Part shown: piece by piece, positions 18,960-29,311 of the stretch | Position numbering within the stretch: the first letter of the stretch is position 1 | Layout of the letters: each line of letters starts with the position of its first letter | Assembly (NCBI RefSeq): GCF_030719215.1 | Contig: NZ_CP120983.1 | Span: 2,666,001 to 2,730,000, forward strand | Reading direction: 5' to 3' | Source of the DNA: Streptomyces sp. Alt3 | Lineage (GTDB): Bacteria; Actinomycetota; Actinomycetes; Streptomycetales; Streptomycetaceae | Length of the DNA stretch: 64,000 nt | Notes under the pieces: generated by a model | Database searches by the model: none | Told to the model about the DNA's origin: nothing | The model's input: only the letters and a program-made list of their open reading frames with translations | Translations under genes and position numbers: made by a program

Positions 18960-18995
18960 CCCCTCGGCGGGCCCGGATCCGGGCCCGCCGAGGGG
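18960..18995. terminator. Bidirectional terminator between nucS and the membrane NTPase gene
   Basis: A perfect 36-nt palindrome centred on GGATCC (left arm starts CCCCTCGGCGGGCCCGG). It gives a 16-bp GC-rich stem with a GATC loop. It lies in the 93-bp gap between two convergent genes and ends in ATTTC, so it suits termination in both directions. Confidence 0.85.
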
Positions 18996-19004
18996 ATTTC
19001 CGCC

Positions 19005-21485
19005 TCAGGCGGTCGGCGTGCTGTCGGAGGTCTCCTGGCCGGGCCCGTCGACGGTGGCCGAGGCGGTCGCCGACTCGGCCGGTCCGCTCGCGGAGTTGGA
19101 GGTCTCCGGTTCCGTCGTGGGGTCCGAGGGAGTGGGGTCCGTGGGGGTCGGGTCCGTGGGCGTCGGGTCCGTGGGGGTCGGCTCGGTGGTGGGAGGAGTG
19201 GTCGTCGGCTTCGTCGGCCGGCCCGTCGGGGACGGGTCCCCGGAGGTCGGCCCACTGCTGGGGCCGTCGCTGGACGGGGAGCCCGAGGACGGGCTCGCAC
19301 CGGGCTCCGACGTCTCCGGGGAGGGGGTCGCGCTGCCGGACGGCGTGGCCTGGCCCGATGTGCCCGGGGAGGGGGAGCCGCCGCCGGCCGTGCCCTCCTC
19401 GGTGGCCGGATCGTCGGTCGGCTCGTCGGCGGGGATGCCGTTCTCGCCGTCGTCCTCGTCCGCCGACTGTTCGGTCGTGACGTTTTGTCCTTCCGGGTCC
19501 TCGCTGCCCGAGGTGGCTCCCAGGGTCACCACCGTGCCGAGCACCGCCGCCAGCAGCGCGCCCGCGCCCACCGCGACGAGGTTGCGCCGCGCGCCGCGCA
19601 GGACTCCCATGCGCCCCGCGGACGAACCGGCGGGCGGCGGGGCCTGATGGGTGATCAGGGTCGACGAGGTGTCGGTCAGCCGGGGGAAGAGCGGCTTGGC
19701 CGTCGGGGTGCCGCCGGACGGCGAGGCCGGCTCGTCGTGACGCGGGACCACCGGCACGTCGTCGCCCAGGAAGGTGCCGATCACCGGTTCGCCGGAGCGG
19801 TCCGCGACGAGGGCGAGCGCCCGGCGCCCGGCCACCGCGCCGGCCTTGTCGGCGAGCGCCCCGCGCATGCCCACGGACGTCTCCAGCTCCGCACGGGCCC
19901 GGTCGAGGTGGCCGGTGCAGAGCGCGAGGACACCCAGCTCGTGGTGGAAGTACGCCTCCTCCGCGACCTCGCCCGCGATCCGTGCGGCCTCCTGTCCGGT
20001 TCTGAGCGTCTTCTCCCAGGCGCCCCACTGCATCCCCGCGGCGAACGCCGGAGCGGCGCTGCGGGCCAGCAGGACGGCCGCGCTGGCCTGTCCGGCCGCC
20101 TCGCCCGGGACCAGACGGGTCATCGAGGCGAGCAGGGCGTCCGCCTCGGCGACCGCGCGTTCCGGGGTGACGGAGGGATGCCCCGCCCACCAGGCGTAGT
20201 GCTGGGCGGCGCTGCGGGCGTGCGCCTCCGCGCTCTCGTCGTAGCCGTTCGCCTCCAGCTGGGTCAGGACACCGGCGGCCAGCCGGTAGCGGGGGCCCGC
20301 CGGGGAGAGCAGACCGCTCAGGGCGAGTTCGCCCAGGGCGGCGTCGGCGTGGGTGTCCCCCACGAGCGCCGGCAGGTGCGCCTGGTGCGGCACCTCGCCG
20401 CCGAGGGCCACGGCGAAGCGCAGGGTCTCGCGGGCGGCCTCGCTCAGCCGCGAGGCGAGCAGGGCGGCGGGCGCCGCGCCCTCGCCGAGGCTGGGCAGCG
20501 GGGGGACGGCCGGCTCGGTCCGGCCGAAGGGCGCGTCGCCCGGTTCGTCGTCGTAGCCGTCGGAGGCGTCCTGGCCGGCGCGCAGGTCGTCACGCTGGCG
20601 CAGCAGGGCACCCGCCTGCACGAAGCGCAGCGGCAGCCCCTCCGACTCGAACCAGAGGTCTCCCGCCCAGTTCGCCTCCTCGTCCGTGAGCGCGCGTTCC
20701 ACGACGTGCTCCATGAGCTCGATCGATGCGCTGCGGCCGAGACCCGCGAGGAAGACCTCCTCGAGGCTCGCGTCGGCCGCGGGTGACGGTACGTCGGGGG
20801 TCGTGGCGAACAGGAACGCGCACTCCGGGGTGGCGTCCAGCAGCTCCTGGAGCGCGGCACCGCCCAGCTCCAGGTCGTCGACGACGACGACGGCACCGAC
20901 ACCGTGCACGAGCGCGAGGAGACCCTCGCGGTCGGGGCGGTGGAGCGGAGCGCTGTAGACGGCCTCGAACAGCCCGTACAGCAGCTCCGTGGCGGTCCGC
21001 TTGTATCCGGAGAGGCGTACGACCCCGTCGGGGGCCAGGTCCGCGCAGTCGGCCGCCACGGCGTCCAGCAGGGCCGTGCGGCCGGACCCGGCGGGTCCGG
21101 TGAGGCACACCGAGCGGCCGCGGGCGAGCAGCCGTTCCAGCCGTTCGCGCTCGTCCTGGCGTTCCAGCAGGGGCATCTGCGGCGCGGGCGGCCCCGCGGG
21201 GACGGGGGGCGCGGCGGCACGCTCGCGCTCCACGCGCCGGGCGGCGGTGTGCCGTACGGGCGCGTCGGGCCGCTCGCCCGGGCGGCAGGGTTCGATCTCG
21301 CTGCCGTCGACCGGATTGACCGTGAGCAGGAAGTCGCCCGATATCAGCCGCACGGTGCGCGACTGCTGCGGTGTCTGGTGCCCGAAGTCGGGCGTCAACG
21401 GGTCGCGGGACTGACGTCTCCGCGCCCCGTCGTCACCGGAATGGTCGTTGCCGTACTCTTCCGGTCCCCGGTTGGTCGGGTCCAT
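19005..21485 (-). CDS. Large ATP-binding protein with C-terminal membrane helix and Pro/Thr-rich tail
   Basis: An 826-aa protein of a Streptomyces family seen near nucS. Order: a disordered N-terminus with a short beta-rich segment (VRLISGDFLLTVNPVDGSEI); an AAA/STAND-like NTPase with Walker A GPAGSGRTAL and Walker B VVVVDDLELG; a helical region with TPR-like ASAAVLLARSAAPAF and HHELGVLALCTGHLDRARAELE; one membrane helix (NLVAVGAGALLAAVLGTVVT); then about 140 residues of Ser/Thr/Pro/Asp repeats with DPTPTDPTPTDPTP, probably outside the cell. ATG at 21485 follows GGGGGA by 8 nt; TTG at 21491 is an alternative. Function unknown. Confidence 0.8.
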   Translation of the reverse strand: MDPTNRGPEEYGNDHSGDDGARRRQSRDPLTPDFGHQTPQQSRTVRLISGDFLLTVNPVDGSEIEPCRPGERPDAPVRHTAARRVERERAAAPPVPAGPPAPQMPLLERQDERERLERLLARGRSVCLTGPAGSGRTALLDAVAADCADLAPDGVVRLSGYKRTATELLYGLFEAVYSAPLHRPDREGLLALVHGVGAVVVVDDLELGGAALQELLDATPECAFLFATTPDVPSPAADASLEEVFLAGLGRSASIELMEHVVERALTDEEANWAGDLWFESEGLPLRFVQAGALLRQRDDLRAGQDASDGYDDEPGDAPFGRTEPAVPPLPSLGEGAAPAALLASRLSEAARETLRFAVALGGEVPHQAHLPALVGDTHADAALGELALSGLLSPAGPRYRLAAGVLTQLEANGYDESAEAHARSAAQHYAWWAGHPSVTPERAVAEADALLASMTRLVPGEAAGQASAAVLLARSAAPAFAAGMQWGAWEKTLRTGQEAARIAGEVAEEAYFHHELGVLALCTGHLDRARAELETSVGMRGALADKAGAVAGRRALALVADRSGEPVIGTFLGDDVPVVPRHDEPASPSGGTPTAKPLFPRLTDTSSTLITHQAPPPAGSSAGRMGVLRGARRNLVAVGAGALLAAVLGTVVTLGATSGSEDPEGQNVTTEQSADEDDGENGIPADEPTDDPATEEGTAGGGSPSPGTSGQATPSGSATPSPETSEPGASPSSGSPSSDGPSSGPTSGDPSPTGRPTKPTTTPPTTEPTPTDPTPTDPTPTDPTPSDPTTEPETSNSASGPAESATASATVDGPGQETSDSTPTA

Positions 21486-21726
21486 CGTCAAAGTCCCCCA
21501 GACGCGCAGCGCGCTGTTGCCCTTCCGGCCTCACACGCCCCGCTGTCGCTTCCGGTCCGGTGTCCGCCAGTGGGTTCTCGTCTATCGGCAGACGGCCGAA
21601 CCCTAAACCTTCGCACAGTATCTACGAACGGGCGGGGGGCCGCGCCGCCCCTGACATCACGTTCTCGTGAGGATTGTGCGTGTATCGCCCCTCGGGGGAC
21701 GCACGCGGGGCCCGTACGGGGCGGAT

Positions 21727-22049
21727 CTAGACGCGTGGCAGGGAGTCCACGGCGAGCCCGCCCTCGATGGCCAGGATCCGGTGCAGTCGCGTCGCCACGA
21801 GCAGACGCTGCATCTGCGGCGGGACACCGCGCAGCACCAGCCGCCGGCGGCCCGGCCGGCTCTGCGGTGCGCGCCCATGATGACGCCGAGTCCGGTGGCG
21901 TCCCACGAGTCGAGCTCGGTGAGGTTCAGCACGAGATCGCCGGCGCCGTCGTCGACGGCCGAATGCAGGACGGTACGGGCGTCCGCCGCGCTTCGGACGT
22001 CGAGGCGGCCCCCGACGACCAGCTCGGCGTGGTCGCCCCTGATGTGCAT
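21727..22049 (-). pseudogene. STAS-domain anti-sigma factor antagonist, frameshifted
   Basis: The first about 66 codons from ATG 22049 (GGAG 9 nt upstream) encode a typical STAS domain: HAELVVGGRLDVRSAADAR and the phospho-Ser region ELDSWDATGLGVIMGAHRRAG. The remainder, RLVLRGVPPQMQRLLVATRL then HRILAIEGGLAVDSLPRV, is readable only in another frame that ends at the TAG at 21727. The shift falls between about 21843 and 21857, within a GC-rich run. The whole interval is 323 nt, one base short of 108 codons. Either the assembly lost a base or the gene is broken. Confidence 0.8.
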
Positions 22050-22294
22050 ATGCGCTCCCCGGAAGTGCTCCGCAGCAAGGTCTGTCTGCCTGTTTTCGCT
22101 TTCTGTCCCTGTCACAACTGACTGCAGCGGCGACAGGTAGGTTGCCGTCTGTAAGCGAACCGATACCGAATTCACCCCGAGGGGTGAAGCAGGTCCGCCG
22201 GTCCCCGTCGGATCCGTGCGCCGGACGGCGCCGGACCCCGGTTCCCCGGGGTCTGATTGACGGCGCATCAGACGGCCCGGGGCCCCGGTCGTGA

Positions 22295-23152
22295 TCAGTA
22301 GGTGTAGAAACCCTGCCCGCTCTTGCGCCCGATGTCACCTGCATCGACCATCCGGCGCATCAGCTCCGGGGCGGCGAACTTCTCGTCCTGGGATTCGGTG
22401 TAGATGTTGCCGGTGGCGTGCAGGAGGATGTCGACGCCGGTCATGTCCGCCGTGGCGAGCGGGCCCATGGCGTGACCGAAGCCCAGCTTGCAGGCGGTGT
22501 CGATGTCCTCGGCCGAGGCGACGCCCGACTCGTACAGCTTGGCCGCCTCGACGACCAGCGCCGAGATCAGCCGGGTGGTGACGAAGCCCGCGACGTCACG
22601 GTTGACGACGATGCAGGTCTTACCCACGGACTCGGCGAACTCCCTTGCGGTGGCCAGGGTTTCGTCGCTGGTCTTGTACCCGCGCACCAGCTCGCAGAGC
22701 TGCATCATCGGGACCGGCGAGAAGAAGTGCACACCGACGACCCGCTCCGGGTGCTCCGTCACGGCCGCGATCTTGGTGATCGGGATGGCGGAGGTGTTGG
22801 AGGCGAGGACGGCGTCCTCCCGTACGACCTTGTCGAGGGTCCGGAAGATCTCGTGCTTGACCTCGAGCTTCTCGAAGACGGCCTCGACGACGACGTCCGC
22901 GTCGGCCACGGCGTCCAGGTCGGTGGTCGTGGTGATCCGGGTGAGCGCGGCCTCGGCGTCGGCCGCCTCCAGCCTGCCCTTGGCGACGAACTTGCCGTAA
23001 CTGGCCTCGATGCCGGCACGCCCGCGGGCCAGGGCCTCGTCGGTGACATCACGCAGCACGACGTCCCAGCCCGCCTGGGCGGAGACCTGCGCGATACCGG
23101 ACCCCATGAGTCCGGCGCCGATGACGGCGAGCTTCCTGGCCACGATCCGCAC
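22295..23152 (-). CDS. 3-hydroxybutyryl-CoA dehydrogenase
   Basis: A 285-aa NAD(P)-dependent 3-hydroxyacyl-CoA dehydrogenase. The Rossmann motif GAGLMGSG follows KLAVI near the N-terminus; the conserved catalytic His-Glu region is VVGVHFFSPVPMMQLCELV, and NRDVAGFVTTRL marks the C-terminal domain. GTG at 23152 has AGAGG about 6 nt upstream; an internal GTG at 23143 is less well spaced. The gene could serve butyryl-CoA/ethylmalonyl-CoA formation or PHB turnover. Confidence 0.92.
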   Translation of the reverse strand: MRIVARKLAVIGAGLMGSGIAQVSAQAGWDVVLRDVTDEALARGRAGIEASYGKFVAKGRLEAADAEAALTRITTTTDLDAVADADVVVEAVFEKLEVKHEIFRTLDKVVREDAVLASNTSAIPITKIAAVTEHPERVVGVHFFSPVPMMQLCELVRGYKTSDETLATAREFAESVGKTCIVVNRDVAGFVTTRLISALVVEAAKLYESGVASAEDIDTACKLGFGHAMGPLATADMTGVDILLHATGNIYTESQDEKFAAPELMRRMVDAGDIGRKSGQGFYTY

Positions 23153-23269
23153 CCCAATCCTCTCGGTTCTTCACATGCTCTCCGGCGGAGATTAGTACCC
23201 GTGAGGGCCCGTGAGGCCTCGAAGAGATGCGCGTCACGTCTCACATGACGGACATCACACCGTCCGCCG

Positions 23270-23389
23270 TCACGCGGCGGCGTGCCGCGCGTAGTTGAGG
23301 ACCTTCTCGCCGCGGAGGTCCTCCGTGTCGTCGAGCAGGACGGGTGCGTCGCGCGCGACCTCGTCCGGAGCACGCCCCGCGGCCCCGCC
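23270..23389 (-). pseudogene. Possible C-terminal remnant of an unidentified gene
   Basis: Between TAG at 23390-23392 and TGA at 23270-23272 lies a 39-codon open stretch with protein-like composition (ARDAPVLLDDTEDLRGEK, then VLNYARHAAA) and strong Streptomyces third-position GC. It has no start codon in frame. It fills the otherwise unexplained 302-bp gap between the dehydrogenase and the adenosyltransferase and may be the eroded end of a gene. I do not recognise the family. Confidence 0.3.
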
Positions 23390-23454
23390 CTACCCGGCTG
23401 TGACGGTGGGCACGCGTGTCCTCCGCGGGGCCGGAGCGTAACTACGCTGGCCCC

Positions 23455-24027
23455 ATGGTGAATCTGACGCGCATCTACACCCGTACCGGCGACAAGGGCA
23501 CCACCGCTCTCGGCGACATGAGCCGGACCGCCAAGACCGATCTGCGGATCTCCGCCTACGCCGACGCCAACGAGGCCAACGCCGTGATCGGTACGGCCGT
23601 AGCGCTCGGGAACCTCTCCGAGGACGTCGTGAAGGTCCTCGTCCGTGTGCAGAACGACCTCTTCGACGTGGGCGGGGACCTGTCCACGCCGGTGGTGGAG
23701 GACCCGGAGTACCCGCCGCTGCGGGTGGAGCAGTCCTACGTCGACAAGCTGGAGGCGGACTGCGACACCTTCCTGGAGGAGCTGGAGAAGCTCCGCAGCT
23801 TCATCCTTCCGGGCGGCACCCCCGGGGCGGCGCTGCTGCACCAGGCCTGCACGGTCGTCCGGCGGGCCGAGCGGTCCACCTGGGCGGCGCTGGAGGTCCA
23901 CGGGGACGTGATGAACGCGCTGACGGCGACCTATCTGAACCGTCTCTCCGACCTTCTGTTCATCCTCGCCAGGACGGCGAACAAGGAGGTCGGGGACGTG
24001 CTGTGGGTGCCGGGCGGCGAGCGCTGA
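23455..24027 (+). CDS. Cob(I)alamin adenosyltransferase, PduO type
   Basis: A 190-aa trimeric ATP:corrinoid adenosyltransferase making adenosylcobalamin. The ATP-binding signature RTGDKGTTALGDMSR is near the N-terminus; DANEANAVIGTA, the FILPGGTPGAALLHQACTVVRRAER helix (with conserved Arg/Glu) and LNRLSDLLFILAR complete the fold. Full length. ATG 23455 and the adjacent GTG 23458 are both possible. Adenosylcobalamin is the cofactor of methylmalonyl-CoA mutase, whose accessory protein MeaB is encoded earlier in the window. Confidence 0.95.
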   Translation: MVNLTRIYTRTGDKGTTALGDMSRTAKTDLRISAYADANEANAVIGTAVALGNLSEDVVKVLVRVQNDLFDVGGDLSTPVVEDPEYPPLRVEQSYVDKLEADCDTFLEELEKLRSFILPGGTPGAALLHQACTVVRRAERSTWAALEVHGDVMNALTATYLNRLSDLLFILARTANKEVGDVLWVPGGER

Positions 24028-24585
24028 TCAACGGCCCGCCCCGACCCGGTCCCCGGGCTCCCGCTTGGGGAAGAGCGTGTAGCCGCCGGCGACGACCAGG
24101 TTGATCCCGATCACCCAGAGCATCTTCTGCTGCCACATGTGCAGCGAGCCGGTGTCGCCGTCCCCGCCGACGTACCAGGCCGCCGCCTGGAGCAGGGCGA
24201 TGGCCGTCACCGCGGCCACCGTCCAGCGGGCCGCGACGCGCCACTCGTGGGCGGCTCGGGCCATGCCGTACTTCGGGGGCTTCACCGGGGGCGGGCCGCC
24301 GGCGAAGCGGTGGGCGACCCGTGCGTCGACCCACTTGACGGTGGAGTGGCCGAGTCCGACGGTGAAGCCGATGCAGACGGCGGCGAGACCGTGCCTCAGG
24401 CCGGGCTCGGCGCCGTTCTTCAGGTCGACGGCCGTCACCACGAGCAGCACGACCTCCAGCAGGGGCTCGCACAGCAGGACGGCCGCGCCCAGCCGGGGCT
24501 TCCTCGCGACGTACCGCAGCGCGAGTCCGGCGGCCAGCAGCACCCAGAAGCCGACCTCGCAGAGCACGATCAGTGTGACGATCAC
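24028..24585 (-). CDS. Multi-pass membrane protein of unknown function
   Basis: A 185-aa protein with about five hydrophobic segments (VIVTLIVLCEVGFWVLLAAG, AAVLLCEPLLEVVLLVVTAV, AAVCIGFTVGLGHSTVKWV, WTVAAVTAIALLQAAAWYV, MLWVIGINLVVAGGYTLFP). The conserved-looking loop PPKYGMARAAHEWR precedes helix four. GTG at 24585 has GGAGG upstream; the frame stays open to 24717. Its stop abuts the stop of the adenosyltransferase gene. Function unknown. Confidence 0.75.
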   Translation of the reverse strand: MIVTLIVLCEVGFWVLLAAGLALRYVARKPRLGAAVLLCEPLLEVVLLVVTAVDLKNGAEPGLRHGLAAVCIGFTVGLGHSTVKWVDARVAHRFAGGPPPVKPPKYGMARAAHEWRVAARWTVAAVTAIALLQAAAWYVGGDGDTGSLHMWQQKMLWVIGINLVVAGGYTLFPKREPGDRVGAGR

Positions 24586-24703
24586 GGTCCTTCTCCTCCC
24601 GGTCCCCTCCAGGTTCCCGTCCGGGCGCCGCGGGATCGTCGTCGGCAGTGACGAATCGTGACTGCATCCTTCGATGTAGCCGGACCTCACCCCGCGTACG
24701 GAC

Positions 24704-25924
24704 GTGCCGTGGCACACCGCCGTGTTGGATGGGAGGGTGTTCTCCGTCGCGCGCCCGCACCGTCACGACGTACTGCTCGCGGTCATCGGACTGTCGGGTG
24801 GTGTGTTCCTGTGGCTGGTGGGCATCCACATCCAGAACGGCCGCCTCTTCGACGCCCCCTGGGTGTCCCTGCTGCCCCTCGCCGCCATGTCGGCCCTGGA
24901 GCTGCTGCGGCGCAGCGTCCCGTGCACCGCGCTGGCGGTGGGCACACTGGCACTGGTCGCCGATCAGTTCACCGTGGGCAGCCTGGCGACCCTGCTGATG
25001 TACACCGACCTCGTGTACGCCGCGGTGCTGTACGGCTCCCCCACCGCGTCCCGCCGCATCCCGGTGATCACCCTGCTCGTCACGGTCGCCGCGACGATGG
25101 GCTTCGTTGCCTGGGCCCCGTCGGCGGACGCCCTGCTCATCGGCATCGTCACGGGGATGGTCCTCTTCGGGCCCGCGCTCACCGGCGCCAGTGTGCGCAA
25201 CCACCGGGACGCCGCCGACGCGGCCCGGCTGCGCGCCGACCAGACCGCGCTGCTGGCGGAGATGGACCGGGTCCAGGCGGTGACCGCGGAGCGGTCACGG
25301 ATGGCGCGCGAGCTGCACGACATGGTCGCCAACCATCTCTCCGCGATCGCCATCCACTCCACGGCGGCGCTCTCCATCGACGAACCGGGCACCTCCCGGG
25401 AAGCCCTCGGGGTGATCCGGCAGAACAGTGTCGACGGGCTGACGGAGATGCGGCGGCTGATCGGGCTCCTGCGGGACAGCGGCGCGTCCGGTCCGCCGAG
25501 CGCCGCCCCTACCCTCGGTTCCCTGGACGCCCTGGTGGAGCAGGCCGGAGCGAACTCCGCGTCCAGCGGGCTCACCGTCATCCTGGTCGACGGACGCGAG
25601 GTGTCGGGGCCGCTGCCGGCGCCGGTCGAGCTGGCGGCGTACCGCATCGTCCAGGAGTCGCTGACGAACGCGCTGAAGCATGCGGCGCCCGGCCCGGTGA
25701 CCGTCCGGCTGGAGCGGTCGCGGACGGCACTCACGGTGGAGGTGAGCAGCGTGTTCGGCGACCGCCCCGGGCCCCGCGCACCCGGTTCGGGGGCCGGCCT
25801 GGTGGGGATGCGGGAACGGGTGGCGCTGCTGGGCGGGACGATCGGGGCGGGGCCCGGGCCCCGGGGTGACGGCGCGAGGATCTGGCTGGTGCGGGCCGAA
25901 CTGCCCGTCGAGGAGAGGACATGA
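24704..25924 (+). CDS. chiS: Sensor histidine kinase ChiS-like
   Basis: A 406-aa HisKA_3-type kinase. Residues about 22-160 hold four to six membrane helices; the phospho-acceptor His205 sits in RMARELHDMVANHLSA; the N box is VQESLTNALKHA and the G box GAGLVGMRERVALLGG. The response regulator starts inside its stop (ATGA), so they are co-translated. Position directly before a GH18 chitinase gene parallels the chiS-chiR-chiC arrangement of other Streptomyces, from which the name is inferred. The GTG start at 24704 is uncertain because no good Shine-Dalgarno is visible. Confidence 0.85.
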   Translation: MPWHTAVLDGRVFSVARPHRHDVLLAVIGLSGGVFLWLVGIHIQNGRLFDAPWVSLLPLAAMSALELLRRSVPCTALAVGTLALVADQFTVGSLATLLMYTDLVYAAVLYGSPTASRRIPVITLLVTVAATMGFVAWAPSADALLIGIVTGMVLFGPALTGASVRNHRDAADAARLRADQTALLAEMDRVQAVTAERSRMARELHDMVANHLSAIAIHSTAALSIDEPGTSREALGVIRQNSVDGLTEMRRLIGLLRDSGASGPPSAAPTLGSLDALVEQAGANSASSGLTVILVDGREVSGPLPAPVELAAYRIVQESLTNALKHAAPGPVTVRLERSRTALTVEVSSVFGDRPGPRAPGSGAGLVGMRERVALLGGTIGAGPGPRGDGARIWLVRAELPVEERT

Positions 25925-26592
25925 CGGGGATGACGATCCGGGTACTGGTCGCGGAGGACCAGTCGGCGGTGCGCGCGGGGCTGGTGCTGATCCTGAGGAG
26001 CGCCCCGGACATCGAGGTGGTGGGCGAGGCCCCGGACGGTGAGGCCGCCGTGCGTCTGGCGCGTGAACTGCGCCCGGATCTGGTCCTGATGGATGTGCAG
26101 ATGCCCCGGCTGGACGGGGTGTCGGCGACACGGCAGGTCGTGGCGGAGCGGCTGGCGGACGTGCTGGTGCTGACGACCTTCGACCTGGACGAGTACGTCT
26201 TCGGCGCGCTGCGCGCGGGTGCGTCGGGTTTCCTGCTGAAGAACACGGAGGCGAGGGATCTCCTCGACGCCGTACGCACGGTGGCACGCGGTGAGGGCCT
26301 GATCGCTCCGGCCGTGACGCGGCGGCTCATCGAGGAGTTCGCATCGGCCTCCCCCGGGCACGGCCCGGCCGCACCCGCCCCCGGGGCCCTCGGCACGTTG
26401 ACGCGCAGGGAGCGCGAGGTGCTGGGATGCCTCGGCCAGGGACTGTCCAACATGGAGATCGCCGAACGGCTCTCGATGGCCGAGGCGACGGTGAAGACGC
26501 ACGTCAGCAGGCTCCTCGGGAAGCTGGAGCTGCGCAGCAGGGCGCAAGCCGCGGTGCTGGCCCAGCAGTTGGGTCTTCGGCCCGGGACGTGA
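25921..26592 (+). CDS. chiR: Response regulator ChiR-like (NarL/LuxR family)
   Basis: A 223-aa DNA-binding regulator. The receiver domain has acidic pocket AEDQ, phospho-acceptor Asp58 in LVLMDVQMPRLDG and Lys in FLLKN. The C-terminal LuxR helix-turn-helix is LTRREREVLGCLGQGLSNME and EATVKTHVSRLLGKLELRSR. ATGA overlap with the kinase. Probably activates the chitinase gene 158 bp downstream; that pairing is inferred from position and known chi loci. Confidence 0.88.
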   Translation: MTGMTIRVLVAEDQSAVRAGLVLILRSAPDIEVVGEAPDGEAAVRLARELRPDLVLMDVQMPRLDGVSATRQVVAERLADVLVLTTFDLDEYVFGALRAGASGFLLKNTEARDLLDAVRTVARGEGLIAPAVTRRLIEEFASASPGHGPAAPAPGALGTLTRREREVLGCLGQGLSNMEIAERLSMAEATVKTHVSRLLGKLELRSRAQAAVLAQQLGLRPGT

Positions 26593-26597
26593 ATCTT

Positions 26598-26639
26598 TGG
26601 TCTGGACCTCTTGACGATTGGTCCAGACCTTCCTAATCT
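26598..26639 (+). promoter_or_regulatory. Chitinase promoter with two DasR/chitinase-box repeats
   Basis: Two 12-bp near-palindromic boxes, TGGTCTGGACCT (26598-26609) and TGGTCCAGACCT (26619-26630), lie 21 bp apart start to start. They match the known Streptomyces chitinase direct repeat, the DasR-responsive element. A -35 TTGACG (26611-26616) lies between them and the -10 TAATCT (26634-26639) follows with an ideal 17-bp spacer. The second box fills the spacer, so bound repressor would block RNA polymerase. DasR release by glucosamine phosphates is established for the family. Confidence 0.85.
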
Positions 26640-26749
26640 CACCGGACACGCTGCGGTGAGTGAGCCATGACAAGGCACGCTCAGGGCGACGCAGGGTTCG
26701 CAGGTTACGGATCATCCCCCGTTTGCCGGACCTCACCCGAGGAGCACCG

Positions 26750-28633
<1,884 letters not shown>

Positions 28634-28665
28634 CCGCACGAGGCAGTCGCACCCCCGGAAAAGCG

Positions 28666-28698
28666 CCGGGGAGACAGGTCCGCCCCCTGTCTCCCCGG
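28666..28698. terminator. Terminator after chitinase
   Basis: A 12-bp perfect stem CCGGGGAGACAG / CTGTCTCCCCGG with a 9-nt loop, followed by TTTTC. It lies 32 bp after the chitinase stop and just before the stop of the convergent DUF2550 gene. Confidence 0.88.
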
Positions 28699-28721
28699 TT
28701 TTCGCACGTTCTGCGGGCCTC

Positions 28722-29168
28722 TCAGGCCACGTTCACCCTCTGGCCGGGCGGTGCCGCCTCCAGCCAGGCGAGGAAGCCCGTCAGGGCGTCCTCGCTCATC
28801 GCCAGCTCCAGGCGCGTCCCACGGTGGAGACAGCCGAGCACGACGGAATCGGACAGGAGCGCCAGCTCCTCCTCGCCCTCGGGCAGCCGGCGGGCGACGA
28901 CCTCGATGGCGGAGCGTTCCAGACCACGACGGGGACGGGGCGAGTAGGAGAAGACCCGGAACCAGTCGACCCGGTCGCCGCTGTACCGCGCGACCCCGTA
29001 CACCCAGCCCTTGCCCGAGGGATCAGGCTCCTCGGACACGTCCCAGCGCAGACTGCAGTCGAAGGTTCCGCCGGAGCGCTGGATCAGCCGCCTGCGGAGG
29101 CCGAAGACGAAAAGACCCACCGCGACCAGTACGACGACCAGACCGCCCACCCACAACGCGAGGACCAT
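28722..29168 (-). CDS. DUF2550 domain membrane protein
   Basis: A 148-aa protein with one N-terminal membrane helix (MVLALWVGGLVVVLVAVGLF), a short basic RRRLIQRSGG stretch and a soluble domain containing CSLRWD, GWVYGVARYSGDRVDWFRVFSY and EVVARRLP. This family regularly sits downstream of atpC in actinobacteria. ATG at 29168 has GGAG-type sequence upstream; in-frame codons before it lack similarity. Function unknown; a link to the ATP synthase is only positional. Confidence 0.85.
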   Translation of the reverse strand: MVLALWVGGLVVVLVAVGLFVFGLRRRLIQRSGGTFDCSLRWDVSEEPDPSGKGWVYGVARYSGDRVDWFRVFSYSPRPRRGLERSAIEVVARRLPEGEEELALLSDSVVLGCLHRGTRLELAMSEDALTGFLAWLEAAPPGQRVNVA

Positions 29169-29311
29169 CTCCACCGACCTCCTCGCATCGTCGAGTAAAC
29201 GGATACCGAACCGAGCCGAACCGGACTGCACCTGCATCGCCTCAGCCGCGACACGGTCTGGATCTCTCCAGCACGGGCCGCGGCTGAGTCAGAAACTCCT
29301 CGTGGGGACGC

